Assembly (NCBI GenBank): GCA_903813345.2
Contig: CAIIXF020000007.1
Location: 7,943,730 to 8,007,729 of the forward strand
DNA length: 64,000 bases
Reading direction: 5' to 3'
Source: Owenia fusiformis
Lineage: Eukaryota; Annelida; Polychaeta; Sabellida; Oweniidae
Shown one piece after another: positions 23,598 to 35,500 of the stretch. The translations under genes and the position numbers were made by a program. The notes under the pieces were generated by a model that did not search any database, was not told where the DNA came from, and saw only the letters and a list, made by a program, of their open reading frames with translations. Within the stretch, counting starts at the first letter, position 1; every line of letters begins with the position of its first letter.

Positions 23598-24265
23598 TTA
23601 CAAAGGCTTAATTTTGAGTTTTACCTCTTTAAAAGAATAATTGTAATTGCCACCAGTTACTCCAGGAAGCTTCCCAGGCCAATTATACCAAGTTATACAT
23701 TCATATGCACCTTCGTTACAACTGGGACCTTTTGCGTATACGCCAAAGATAGAGCCTTGCGGTTTACAAGCATTGAACCAAAATGGTCCATTATAACTTA
23801 AAACACAATTACCATTCAATTTATCATTATCAGAGTCCTTTGTGGAGAACCGTTGATGGTTGTTACCGCTAATCGAATCACCCGCCGTGCCACTATAACC
23901 ATCAATGTTCAACCTATATTTGTCTTCTTCATCATTAATGTCAAATATTTTATAGTCAGCATATCGTGTCTCATTCTCCCATGTTGTCAGGTCAAACATT
24001 GCCTTGTACCTCCTCTGTTGCAACACGGACACAATGTTGTCCATTCCCACGAAGTGTTCTGCCAAGATATTGCCAAATCCCTGCTTGTAAGCTGCCCATT
24101 CAAGATTGAATTCCACACTCCCATCGTAGCGATGTGTAAGGATAATCCAACCAGCTTCACACTTTGCAAGAAATCGTTTTCCAGTCTTCGGAGATATTAT
24201 ATGAAGTCCATCAGATTGGCCGATGCAGTCTTCTGATACAGGAAATGTGTCATTGTTACACGGTT
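23598..24265 (-). CDS. Fibrinogen-related protein, terminal exon: fibrinogen C-terminal domain
   Basis: Acceptor tttttctag; two bases complete a Glu codon, then PCNNDTF and the whole domain to TAA at 23600-23598. Besides the domain's usual cysteines it has an extra pair near the end (SCNEGAYECITWYNW). Confidence 0.92.
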
Positions 24266-27200
24266 CTAGAAAAATAACAAACAAAACATTCACCTTTGTG
24301 GAATGGTTTAAAATAAAGAATATGTCAGGGAATGGTTCAGGATATCGACTAAGAAAAATGAAAATTGTAATGTCTGAAAAATCAACTCAATCACACAATA
24401 TATTATTAAACCTTAAAGAGAGAATCAGATTTAGCAAGCAGCCTCACAAAAAATTGTTTCAATTTTAGAATATTTCTGGTTTATGTCATTCTTTTTCATG
24501 TCTATTTTCTAAAAATCCCATAAGTGCACATATTATTTCAGGAAAACTAAAGATTGTTACAATAATGTATTATTTTTCTATAAGAATGGTTACCATTCTT
24601 ATTATTTGGGAGAATTTGAACATTTTTCACCCATTTTTGCCATAACTTCACCAATTTATAACATATCATGAATCTTTTGGGAGATATTGTATTTGATATT
24701 GTAAGGAATAGATTGGTAGGTCAATTGTACATGTTGCTTGTAATTTTGTCACCCCCATAGATCTGATTCTGCCTTTAACATCTTATCCTTATCTTATCTT
24801 ATCCTATTAATGAAGAATATTGGCATCAAACACAATGCCTATCAATATGCCAGATTTGAAAAAATACTAAAGGAACAATTAATACAAAAAGTTTCAGATA
24901 CATTTAACAGTCAGGTCCAGTAACTAAGTCAACATTTGAAAATGAAAATCTCAAAAATCGTACATCTTTTATTTCTAAAATAATTTGTGAGGTGGTTATT
25001 AAGACGATAATACACGTTTTAATGTATTGATTTTGAGTACATCTCGAATCCATTCTTAACAAAGCGTTCGCGAAATAAGTATTCGAAATGTTTGAGCTCG
25101 GGATGATAAAAGTGCGCTAAGATGTACCGCTCCCTAAATATCAATTCGCAACCATCATATTTGGCTCTCAAAAGTTGGAAGTTACAGTGGTAGGAGATTA
25201 CCGAAACGTCAATTACATCCAAAAAGGCCAAATATCCGAACGACGCCAAGTATTAACAATACACTTTTCGTGCAGGGTGAAGGGCCGATCTTTAAGGATG
25301 GTACTATGCACCCACCCACCCTCTATCATGGTAGTCCATGTTAACCCTAGAGACATCACCATTTTAAGAGTAATCACAAGTGAGTAAGATAACTTGGGGG
25401 GTAAATAACATGTTTAACTCATATTTGACAATTTCTGAAACTCATATCAATTCGTGAGATTTATCAAGGGGAGTAGTTTTCAAGCCGGTTTAGAATCAAC
25501 AATGTTGACTCGATCAGTGTATGTAGAACTATGCTAGCAAAAAAATATGTTAGCTTTATGATGTTGCAAAAGAGCGCTGCCGTCTAAATAACTGAGTATC
25601 AGTAGATATTTCCATTGAATCATCAAAATTCAAACGACTAAATACCTTTAATTATTTGGTCACCAGATCCAATCTCACATGTGTCAACGAGCTTCTTTAT
25701 TTGTTCTTTCACCCCATCGAAGCCTTTCTTTACTTCTTCTGCCCCCGTTGACCCGTTGAACTTTCCTAATGTAATTGCAAGAAAAATAGTTTTTTATGGC
25801 GGGTGGCCTATGGTAAATCTATAACAAATAGGTTCTGTTGCAGGCTCTGTGTTTGTTTTTTCCTATTCAGATATTCTCATTCATAATTGATAAACACTTC
25901 TAGATCAAGAAGAGTCGACGCTTTTTCTTCTACATGACATTTTACCCACATTTTACACAATGAATCACATACCTTTATATGTTTGGTCATCTGATCCCAT
26001 CTGACATGTTTCAACGAGTTTCTTTATTTCTTCTTTCATTCCATCGAAGCCTTTCGTCAATGCATCTGTCCCTATTAACTGGTTACATATGCCTGAGGTA
26101 GTAGCAAGAGAACACTGAACGATTTTGAAATCTGTTGAAATCAGTTAACTGTTGTATTGTTTGGATAATCTAATCGTTACATAATTGGAGGGATATATTA
26201 TCGAATGTCGAATAATCGAATTAAAAAACACATTTTAGAAATCTTTTTCCAAAGTTTGTCAATATTCAAAATTTTTAAATATTTTTACAAAATTAAAAAG
26301 AAAATTATAAATTTTAATATAATATTTTAAAATACTAACAATAGTTATATTACCATATGATCTCTATTGTATCTATAATTAATAAGCATATTGATAAACA
26401 ATAAAATATCGATAACAAGAATACATGTATAAGTAATAGTGTTTACCATTTGTAATATTGTTGTCTGTAGTTTCCAAGGCATTGTGTAGATATCTCTTGA
26501 GTTGTTCTTGAATGGCTCCTAACATCTGAGATGATTTATTACAAACTGTAAATAAGTTTAATAAAAAATTAAGCTAACATTATTTTATTCAAATTTTATT
26601 TTAGTGTCATTGGTTAGAATACATTCACGCAGAGCTAGGCAAGATGTTTCCGATTCCAGCCAATCCAATTACAGTATTTCATATAACTGCAGTGCATTAT
26701 ATAACCAATCACCGCATCCAAAGTCATTCCTTATGTTGTTGCCGAGGTGACAACTTGATTCTACATATTGAAATTCATGCTTCGCCAATGTGACCATTCT
26801 TTTGAAGTGTTGTTTCCTAAGATTAACACACGATGCTGGGCATCTCGTGCATTTTTTGGAAAGCAACAACTTCAAGGAATGATCATTCCACAATTTCAAG
26901 GAATGATCATTCCACATAGCACTTACACAGGCTGGTATCGAAAGATTTGTCCGCTGTGACGGAGTATGCTATTTTTCATAAAAACACCAAGAATGCTTCA
27001 CGATTTATTTTTTAACTCATATGTTTCGTTATATCAAAGATAATTACTTACTCCATGCAATGGATATATCATTTGAGTGTAACCTTCACTTCTGTTTGAA
27101 GTCCAATAATGCTAGGTGTAAAATCTATTGAAAACGGCGCCAGAGTATCAAACTCTAAAATGTACCATTTCTTTTTTTAAACTTTTTAATGGCATGATAT

Positions 27201-28541
27201 AGTGACACGATTATATTAACATATGTTTTCAGCATAACTCTGAATGTATTAATGAAATATTAATGCATTGTGTCTTTTTAATTTTTTTATAAGAAATAAT
27301 ATTAATATTTTTTGTCTGCTGTGACGGAGCATTTTCACAGTTCACATTTGCAACTGCTCCGTCACAGCGGACAAAAAAATTAAACATTATTTTTTATAAA
27401 AGAATTAAAAAGACCAAATACATCAACATCTCATTTATACTTTCATAGTTATGCTGAAACCATGTGTAAATATTATCGTGTCACTATATCGTGCCATTAG
27501 AAAGTTAAACAAGAAATGGTACATTTTGAAGTATGATACTCCGGCGCCATTTTCAATAGCTTTTCTTCCCAGCGTAATTGGACTTCAAACAGAAGTGAAA
27601 GTTACCCGCAAATGATATATCCATTGCATGGAGTAAGTAATTTTGTATGGTATAACGAAACATATGAGTTAAAAAATAAATCGTGAAGTATTCTTAGTGT
27701 TTTTATGAAAAATAGCATGCTCCGTCACAGCGGACAAATATTTCGATACCAGCCTGTGACTTAGTCCAGGGCTAAAAACCTTAGATATAATCAATGTTAC
27801 ACGATTAGAGAATTACCTCAGGACCCCTATCACTTTTGTAAAACGTACATGTATAAATCATGTTTTGAAGATAAAATGGTCTATTAATTTACAGGTCCAA
27901 AGTTTGAAAACATTTTTTATTGTTCATGACTTAAAAAGAGGCACGTGACGTTTTACTTCGATTGGATATTTTTGTCAAAAGCTTTGGCTGAAAAATTTCT
28001 AAAAATATTTTTCGATAAAACTTAACTTTGCTTCAAGACTGTAGACCTGGCTCCTACCTGAACAACACAGTTATTAGAGTAGATAGTCCAAGGTCTTGCA
28101 AGCAAGACTAATTGAAACTGACATCATAAAATATCAAAGTGAAATCTAACCTTCCGAGTAAACTGGTACACCAGCTTTAGTAATAGTATCTTCTTGTTTT
28201 TCATTTGTAAACTTGTCAAACTTTAATTCAAGCATGTCTCTCAGTTCAGCAATACTTTCTCTAACGTCAAATTTACCATCTCGAAGATTAGTAACAGCAT
28301 CCCGTAGGTTTGAAATCTCATCTCTGAGACTAGCGATGTCAGAATCATCCGTTTTCAGATCTGTTTTCAAAGCCGCTTGGCTTTCAATCAATTGTTGGAT
28401 TGCGTTTTCTAAGTTACCAAGGTCTGTTTTGGTAGGTCGCTGATCACCACCATTGGGTTTCTTCCACTTTGGTTCCACAGTGGAGAAGCAACAGACGCAA
28501 AAAATTGCCAAAGCGTACATAACTGTTATGCCACGCAGCAT
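23598..28541 (-). CDS. Secreted fibrinogen-related protein with coiled coil and repeated stalk modules (5 exons, 465 aa)
   Basis: Joined exons 28541-28151, 26545-26447, 26092-25973, 25765-25646 and 24265-23598 give 1398 nt, 465 residues plus stop. Order: signal peptide (MLRGITVMYALAIFCVCCFS); coiled coil at about residues 34-115 with repeated ISNLRDAVTNLRDGK-like heptads; three related stalk modules of 33, 40 and 40 residues (core GFDGMKEEIKKLVETC); C-terminal fibrinogen domain from about residue 244. The fibrinogen domain shows GWIILTHRYDGSVEF, YKQGFGNI, GYSGTAGDSI, the calcium-site-like FSTKDSDND, and NCVLSYNGPFWFNAC. Such proteins (FREP/ficolin-like) usually act as secreted lectins or pattern-recognition molecules; that role is inference. 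All internal introns are phase 1. ATGs upstream of 28541 in frame would extend the N-terminus by 17 residues; I prefer 28541 because it starts a clean signal peptide. Confidence 0.88.
25020..25285 (-). repeat. Dispersed repeat, empty-site copy
   Basis: Inverted relative to 21290-22125. Preserves the uninterrupted junction CCAAATATGATGG (plus strand 25152-25164, complement) where the other copy carries a MITE. It lies in the last intron of the fibrinogen-related gene. Confidence 0.75.
25646..25765 (-). CDS. Fibrinogen-related protein, stalk module exon 3 (40 aa)
   Basis: Acceptor ttacattag, donor gtattt; 120 nt, phase 1 to 1. GFDGVKEQIKKLVDTCEIGS makes it a clear duplicate of the previous exon. 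Confidence 0.83.
25973..26092 (-). CDS. Fibrinogen-related protein, stalk module exon 2 (40 aa)
   Basis: Acceptor ctacctcag, donor gtatgt; 120 nt, phase 1 to 1. Contains ICNQLIGTDAL, then GFDGMKEEIKKLVETCQMGS, and DDQTYK at the donor. Confidence 0.83.
26447..26545 (-). CDS. Fibrinogen-related protein, stalk module exon 1 (33 aa)
   Basis: Acceptor tatttacag, donor gtaaac; 99 nt, phase 1 to 1. Encodes CNKSSQMLGAIQEQLKRYL..., aligning with CNQLIGTDALTKGFDGMKEE of the next module. A closer AG (exon start 26525) would break the frame. Confidence 0.78.
26926..27758. mobile_element. 833-bp palindromic (foldback) element with ACTTA target duplication
   Basis: Two arms of about 405 bp (26926-27330 and 27356-27758) are inverted copies around a 25-nt centre. 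They start CACAGGCTGGTATCGAAA and are flanked by ACTTA on both sides (26921-26925, 27759-27763). A 20-bp motif, TTTGTCCGCTGTGACGGAGC or a near match, occurs four times: at the outer end and inner end of each arm (26946, 27311, complement 27356 and 27719). It lies within intron 1 of the fibrinogen-related gene, so its transcript should fold into a long hairpin. No coding capacity. 'CAC' start plus 5-bp duplication is compatible with Transib, unproven. Confidence 0.88.
28151..28541 (-). CDS. Fibrinogen-related protein, exon 1: signal peptide and coiled coil
   Basis: Donor gttaga after TACTCGGAAG (phase 1 out). Encodes the signal peptide, a charged spacer (EPKWKKPNGGDQRPTK) and a coiled coil of about 80 residues. 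Confidence 0.87.
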
Positions 28542-28837
28542 GCTTACGATAATATAAAAGATTCTATGAGATTTCAAAAGTAGCATTAACATTTTGATTT
28601 ATGGAAAACAACAAATGTTAGTCAATTTACATGCCATAATGAAGCATTAAAATAGAAATTATAAAAGTCTGGAAATAAATGATCAATCACCTTTATTGAA
28701 TCGTGAAATATTGTTATGTTGGGTAACAACTTGGAATGTTTAATGAATCTGAAAAACAATGTCGTTGCCTTCACCATTTTCATTCTATACACTCAATTTA
28801 AAACTCAACTACGGGATTCATGACAAAATGCCACTAC

Positions 28838-29293
28838 AGTAAAACCTGTCTAATCCGAACGCCATTGGGACCGGCATAAAGCGTTCAGATTAGGAGGTGT
28901 TCACATTCGCCGGATTCTGAAGAAATGTGAACACATTCTCGGTACATATCTATAGTTCATTTGACCACATAGCTTTATGGCATTTCAGCATTTTGAAAAT
29001 TATATTCAAATGAATCTATTCATGCTGGAAAGCCCTATCATATTCAAGACCATTCAAGTTTTTTTCCAAAGTTATGATAAAAAATATTTTAGCAATTTTG
29101 TATGAAACATATGAAGTGTTCAGATTAGACAGGTTAATTTTTCAAATATGACCGTTCACTTCAAATTGAGGGGTGTTCACATTTCAGTTTTTTTAACATG
29201 GCAGTCAATGGGAGGAAAAATTCGGACAAAAAAAAGTGTTCAAATTGGAAGGTGTTCGGATTAGCCGGGTGTTCAGATATACAGGTTCTTCTG
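28838..29293 (+). mobile_element. Pogo/Tigger-like element, 456-bp form
   Basis: CAGTAAAACCTGTCTAATCC at the left, ACAGGTTCTTCTG at the right, with TA on both sides (28836-28837, 29294-29295). Interior blocks of GTGTTCACATT/ATTAGGAGGTGTTC are repeated near each end. Similar in size and plan to 59984-60445. Confidence 0.78.
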
Positions 29294-30522
29294 TACTTGC
29301 AAACGGTTACAGAGCTGTACATGCAACATTAACAATTGGCTATACTGGTCACCAACCGCAGCTGGCCACAGCAGTAAAGGCTATATAACATTATGAGATG
29401 ATGACACAAATGTTTATTTGATAGAAAAATAATAATTATCATGCATTTCTATAAAGAATAAATTAGACAATTGCCTTTTCGAAATTTCAACAGGGCATGT
29501 TGCTCACCAAGGAAAGCAATTTATTTCAACTATTATAAAGGAAATCAACTTTGCATAAAGATTCGATGTTGCACTCTCTTAGAGAAAATTGGGAAATCTT
29601 GAGCCCATTTTGGGGGAAGAAGTAATAAGAAGTAATACTGAAATTGCATTTGTTTGGGGACTGGCAATTGACATTATAATAAAAAGGATGTATGAATCTT
29701 CATTAGAGCGTCATGTTTCAATTAAATAAAATACACAGAAAACCTTAGTTTCATATTTATATTTTGCTGTAAATTACATACAAAACCATCACATGTACAT
29801 CCACTATTGTAAATAGATAGCTTTTGTCCAGTTGTCACAAACTGAGAATATGTCAGTTGCCTTTATAAGGCAAACTGTAACTGTACAACATACATTGTAA
29901 CATGTACAACAATAGCTCCACTGTGACATCATGTATTAGGGTACCATGGTAACATTAAAAAAAACATTCAGATTTGAAAATCCATGGGGATGAAAATGAC
30001 TTTGAATATACATTGATTGGGATCTAATTGGCAGTACAGAACCCATACTGAGGCCCCTAAAAGTTAATTGTCTGTTTAGTACCTTTCATATTGTTAGAAA
30101 ACAAGACCTTCAATATGGTATTTTTCCAAAACAGGCACTGCTAGACAGACATTTAATAAGTAATATTTGTAATTCTTAACTCCTCTTCGTTAATGTACAT
30201 TTATATCTCATATTAACACAATTTGTATTATCAGAATTACATCTATCCAAAAATGTGGCAAATCATTTTAATGATGTAACAAACTTTGGCATAGTGCCAT
30301 ATTATCACATTAAAATATCTTAATTCATTCATGTAAAATTATATTAATAAATAACATATGAAACTAAAATCATGCATTGAATTTGAATTTCTAAATACCA
30401 GCTAAGTTTCATGTATAGAAAATAGAAGGCAAGTACATCAGGTTAAGTTATTTGCATGCTTGAGATTCACTGAATATTAACATTATATTTTTGCTTTCAT
30501 CACCAATATTGGAAATACCGTA

Positions 30523-30673
30523 CTTGAAACCTGTCTAAGTGAAACACCTTTGATACCTTAAAATAGTGTTCCCCTACAGAAATGCTCCACTTACAGATGT
30601 TTATTTTACATTAAGTTTATTGGTATCTTTAAATTGTTACATTACAGAAGCATTTCACTGACAAGTTTTAATG
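30523..30673 (+). mobile_element. Pogo/Tigger-like element, 151-bp form
   Basis: Starts CTTGAAACCTGTCTAAGTG, ends GACAAGTTTTAATG, with TA on both sides (30521-30522, 30674-30675). Directly abuts the next copy through the shared TA. Confidence 0.68.
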
Positions 30674-30675
30674 TA

Positions 30676-30770
30676 CAGTAAAACCCGTCTAAGTGTTCCA
30701 CTTGGGAGGTGTTCCACTTATAGAGGTTCATTCAGGTTACATATTAGGTCAGTTGGTCTTACACTGTCCT
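30676..30770 (+). mobile_element. Pogo/Tigger-like element, truncated copy
   Basis: Starts CAGTAAAACCCGTCTAAGTG right after TA (30674-30675) and keeps GGGAGGTGTTCCACTTATAG and the central TAGGTCAGTTGGTCTT. The right terminus is missing. Confidence 0.62.
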
Positions 30771-32437
30771 GACTTTTTACATGTATGCTCAATGATCACG
30801 CTAAACAAGCATCTATTATAAGTACATAAATTGAAACAATGTTCAGAAAAAAGTTTAGACAGTAGACAGTTATTTTCGATATTTGAAAATTGACAATAGA
30901 GAAGAAGAGATACACTAACAGGTTGAACTTATTTATAATTGTCAAAATGGTCAATTTAACAATTAACAGAGACATAAATACATAAATAAGAAATTTCCAT
31001 ATTACATACAGTAAAATGGTACAATATCTACTTGTTTTGTACACTGTACATTTATACACTGGCATTCTCTTGCCTCTCTGAACACATCAAAGTGACTTTT
31101 CATTATATTACACAATTTCTGTATTATATAAAATATTTTTCGAACACAAGGCTCAAAAATAACACAGGGCTCCAAAAGAACACAGGGCTCAAAAGTTATT
31201 CAAATAACATAAGAGGTACATACTTCGTTGCCCTGAGTTAGCTACTACAAAACATATTTGTATTTCCACTTAACATAATATAAAAAGTATATCAAAGACT
31301 TAAAATAACTACATATGTGATCATACGATATAATGCAAGTCAAAATATCACTAAGATATTTATTTGCACATTTTATCAACGTACTGGCCAATAAAAACAC
31401 ATAAGTATTCCAGAATGATGAAAATAATTCAAATATTGCAAAATATTTCTTCGTTGACCATGCCCTGACAGCACCATAACAACCACATAATAAATAAGTG
31501 ATAATGTGTAATTTATTTGGTAAAACATGAGACAAAGCCCATGTGCAAGATTCTAGGCCAGTATTTGGAGTTATGCATTTGACTGAGTATAACTGCACTT
31601 CAGTTCTTCAGTTAATCATGCAATTGCTTGATATTGTCTAGAGTTATGTAGCAATATCATATCATACCAAATGGTAATAACATTTACTGAGAATGGCCCA
31701 TATCAATTCAAGGCATCTCAGTTCACATTTACCTCATTGTTAATTCATTGATTTTCATAAATTGACATGCTGTACAATATATGCTGTACAATAGAAATCA
31801 CAATTTCATTTCCATTTCCATTCATTCCAGCATTGTCTACATTGTATCAGACCTAATAATTTATTATGGCAATTTCTATTAAGCTCTGTTTATCAGAATG
31901 CATACATTGCTGTATGTTTTCCCTGATTGCACTATTAAATAGTTTACTGAAGAATCCCGTCGATTTGATAGATGGCAGGAGGCATCAATTCCAAGAATGT
32001 AAAGCCCAATGGGAGTTAAGTAAGTGGGTTGATTTAACCAAAATTATCAAATTCAGATCCTGTTTCCATCAAAAACTATATGTTACATTATATCTCTGGT
32101 TTTATGGAACAATCGGATAAGGTTCTTAGATGGGTAGTGTATATAGGAAAACTTGCTGTCTTAATCAACTCCGTTGTGACAGGTTATCATACACAAGGTT
32201 CATGATCCTATAATTATTCCATGGAACCAAACTACGGTTACTTGTAATTTCATATTTTCTGTGTTCAGTTGTTCAATCCAGTTATATATCGGCGAACTGT
32301 AGCACCTATGGGCAATTAAGCTGCATATATATATAAAGTAGCATATAAGTAGAACATGGTTGTATGTACTACCGCTTTATAAATACTTGTCCATTGGAAT
32401 ATCTTCATTCATTTTACAAGACTGAATTCATCATCAG

Positions 32438-32577
32438 CTATTCACATAACGTTGGTATTTCTGCTTGTTTTAATCGTCTAATGGTATTTTTTAACATCTG
32501 CCGTTTGTTGCAAAACCAGACCCTAATCACTTCACGATCGAAATTTAGCCTCTCGGAGAGTTCCGTCATCTCAGCAC
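32438..32577 (-). CDS. POU6F: POU6F alternative terminal exon b: homeodomain recognition helix
   Basis: Acceptor gtttaaacag; 140 nt, phase 1 in, TAG at 32440-32438. Encodes AEMTELSERLNFDREVIRVW, FCNKRQMLKNTIRRLK and the tail QAEIPTLCE. Paralogue of exon a with a different, shorter C-terminus. Confidence 0.92.
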
Positions 32578-35500
32578 CTGTTTAAACAGTAGGTAGCGTT
32601 ACTAGCGTATATAACAGTATCAGGAGGAAGCGTAACATGTACGACACAAATCATAAAATGGCACTTTACTGGCTGTTCCTATAACTGTACACACCCATTT
32701 TCATCAGATCCTAAATAGTGTTGTAGGATATTGACGGTACATGTCATAAAATGGCTGAATAATTGAATGAACTTGTTCAAAATATTTTATGATCACTAGA
32801 TGCCAGTTCGCTAAAAGAGTGAACATCTGCCGTCTTTAGCCTCTTTATGGAATTCTTCAGGCCCTGACGTTTGTTGCAAAACCAAACGCGAATCACTTCA
32901 CGGTCATAATTTAATTTTTCTGAAAGTTCCGACATCTCTGCACCTAGAGAGAAAAAGAAATTCAGTATTAGAAAAGAAAAGTGGACTAAGAATTATGGGA
33001 AGGAAGCTGTTAAAAAACAGACACTTGGACCTACTGCACTAGATAAAATGATACATAATATAATAACAAAAATCATGTTAAGCAAAATAATTAGTAGCAT
33101 ACATTTAAAACAACAAAATGGGGTTTCTAAAAAAGAAAATTGAATTTTAAGACAAAACAAACAATTTAATTAACTAAAAGCAAAATAGTATGAAAACAAT
33201 GTAACACAAAATAAAACATACATATATTTAAGCAAAGAGACACAAAAGGTCCCCACCTCTGGATATACAGTGTAAGGAGTAAGAATTTAGTAATTTAAAT
33301 TAAATCAGGGAATATGTACAGTGAAACCTATAAAGTGGAACACCTTAAATTGTGGAACACCTTTGTTAGTAAAACACTTTTCAGAGTCCCAAGACCCAAC
33401 TGACTCAATGTTAAAGAACCTCTATAAGTGGAACTTTTAGAGGTACCAAAGGTGTTCCACTTAGACAGATTTAGTGGAACTCCTCCCAAAAGGTACACAT
33501 TTTAGAGGTACCAAAGGTGTTCCACTTAGACAGATTTAGTGGAACTCCTCCCAAAAGGTACACATTTTAGAGGTACCAAAGGTGTTCCACTTAGACAGAT
33601 TTAGTGGAACTCCTCCCAAAAGGTACACATTTTAGAGGTACCAAAGGTGTTCCACTTAGACAGATTTAGTGGAACTCCTCCCAAAAGGTACACATTTTAG
33701 AGGTACCAAAGGTGTTCCACTTAGACAGATTTAGTGGAACTCCTCCCAAAAGCTACACATTTAGAGGTACCAAAGGTGTTCCACTTTTAACGGGTTAAAA
33801 TTTGTATGAATGAACAGACAGGGATGTTATAACGTAGGGAGGGATAGTATATTGATTTTATCCAGAGGGATTTAATGATACACTTTATAGATATCATATC
33901 ATCCTAGAGACAAGAGCAATATAAAATTCAAACTGGGGATGACTTTTTATACAAAGATCACTATGGTATTCAGAATTAAACACATTAAGGCCACTATTTT
34001 ATATTTCAACAAGTAACCTAGATTAAAATCTGAATTAAATAGAATCATGCACACAGAAAATATCTTAATAAATTCAATTAATGTTCTAAATATCCATTAA
34101 AATATGACATTTTTTTAAATTAATGAAATGAATATGGGATGGTATATAAGATGTAAGATGATATAGATGATGATTTCAGAAAAAAGTGTTTTATATCAAG
34201 TCGATTATACACCTTATAATACCACAGATAAAACAGTATAAGGAAAGATACACACTAGTGCACTAACAATACACCATACTGGGGGAGACATAATAGAAAT
34301 GTCAATTAGAAAGAATAGTTTTTCTCTTTAAACCTCCAACAATTTTATCTTATGAAACTTTTAACCAAAATTCATGAAAATTTTCATCATTTTAATTACT
34401 GAATGATCTTTAAATCTTTAAGTACATTGACTATAGGTGGTAGCGGTTACCTGATGGATGTGTATTTCTTTCAAAATGCTCATTGAGAAACTCTAGAGCT
34501 TGTGGCGTAAATGACGTCCTCCTTTTTCGCTTTTTAGAAGGCTCACTGCCGATAAATTCTGTGAGATTATGCATTCCATTTTTGTATCTCTCTTCTGCTT
34601 CTCTCATCCACCGTTCCAGCACGGGTTTAATTTTCTGTGCACTTTTAGGTGTAATGTCCAGTTTTTCAAACCTGAAAAGGAGGGTAAATTCAAATAACTC
34701 ACTCAGAAAATTTGAATTTAAACACATCATGTTCAGATGTAAAGACTCTTGTACAGGCATCTACGGAAAAATAGTAGTTGTAAAATCGTTCATTGCGTTA
34801 AAGTAATAATTGAAAATATTTTATAATTTAGTTTACTTTTATCAAATAATGTTTCTTTCTTTAAAATTGTTATTATTTGTTGTTATGAAGAACACATTTA
34901 CTCAAAAGAGTAAAATAAAATGCAAAACTGGATTTGCTTCTTGTTCATATTTTTGAAATGATGAAAAAATAACAAGATTACACAATTCCAGTTCAAATGT
35001 GAGGTTGCAAACAATTTGCAGCAGTGGGGCTCCCAAGGGGAAATACAAAAAGTAATCACCCCCATGTGAGCCCCAGCAAGACCAAGTAGGACAACATGTG
35101 AACAACCAGGTTGTCTTAATCAGGCCACAAGTGAAATCTCAGAGGTCCTATCTAATATTTAGTCTTGCATCAAACCCCTGTGTCCCTCATTTATCACATT
35201 AAGACAGAGGCAAGAAATAATAAAAAGATGATGGAGTGACCAAAGACTATCCTGCAAAGCTAATAAAATTGGAAAATCGAAACTGGTATCCAAATTAAAA
35301 TTTCATGCTTACAATGTTTCTCTGTCTCACACTCTTCATGCTTTTTTACATATCTATCTTTTTGAATAATTTTTGGAATAATCTGCGATTTCCATATAAC
35401 TCAGAATGTTACAGCTACAAGCCAGTAATCTTTATTCCTTCATAGGATTATTTCAATGGCATTTGTTTGTCTTATAGATGCACTTGCTGTCATAATCATA

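Larger units (their letters stand above)
28542..32437 (-). other. Intergenic region between the fibrinogen-related and POU6F genes
   Basis: It holds the 5' flank of the fibrinogen-related gene (no clear TATA box) and the 3' flank of POU6F. AATAAA on the minus strand at 31865-31860 is a candidate POU6F poly(A) signal, about 570 bp past the distal stop. Three pogo/Tigger-like elements lie here. No further exon seen. Confidence 0.5.

Noticed and set aside
26447-26525. Shorter version of stalk exon 1 starting at the nearer AG (26525)
   Set aside because: It would enter in phase 0 whereas exon 1 leaves in phase 1. The upstream acceptor at 26545 restores phase and the conserved Cys-Asn start.
32438-32577. 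Second homeodomain exon as a dead duplicate
   Set aside because: Acceptor, phase, recognition helix and a clean stop are all intact, and changes are conservative, so it reads as a functional alternative exon.
32364-32585. Plus-strand ORF over the homeodomain exon
   Set aside because: Antisense shadow of POU6F terminal exon b. The plus-strand ORF at 34483-34806 is likewise a shadow of exon 34451-34671.
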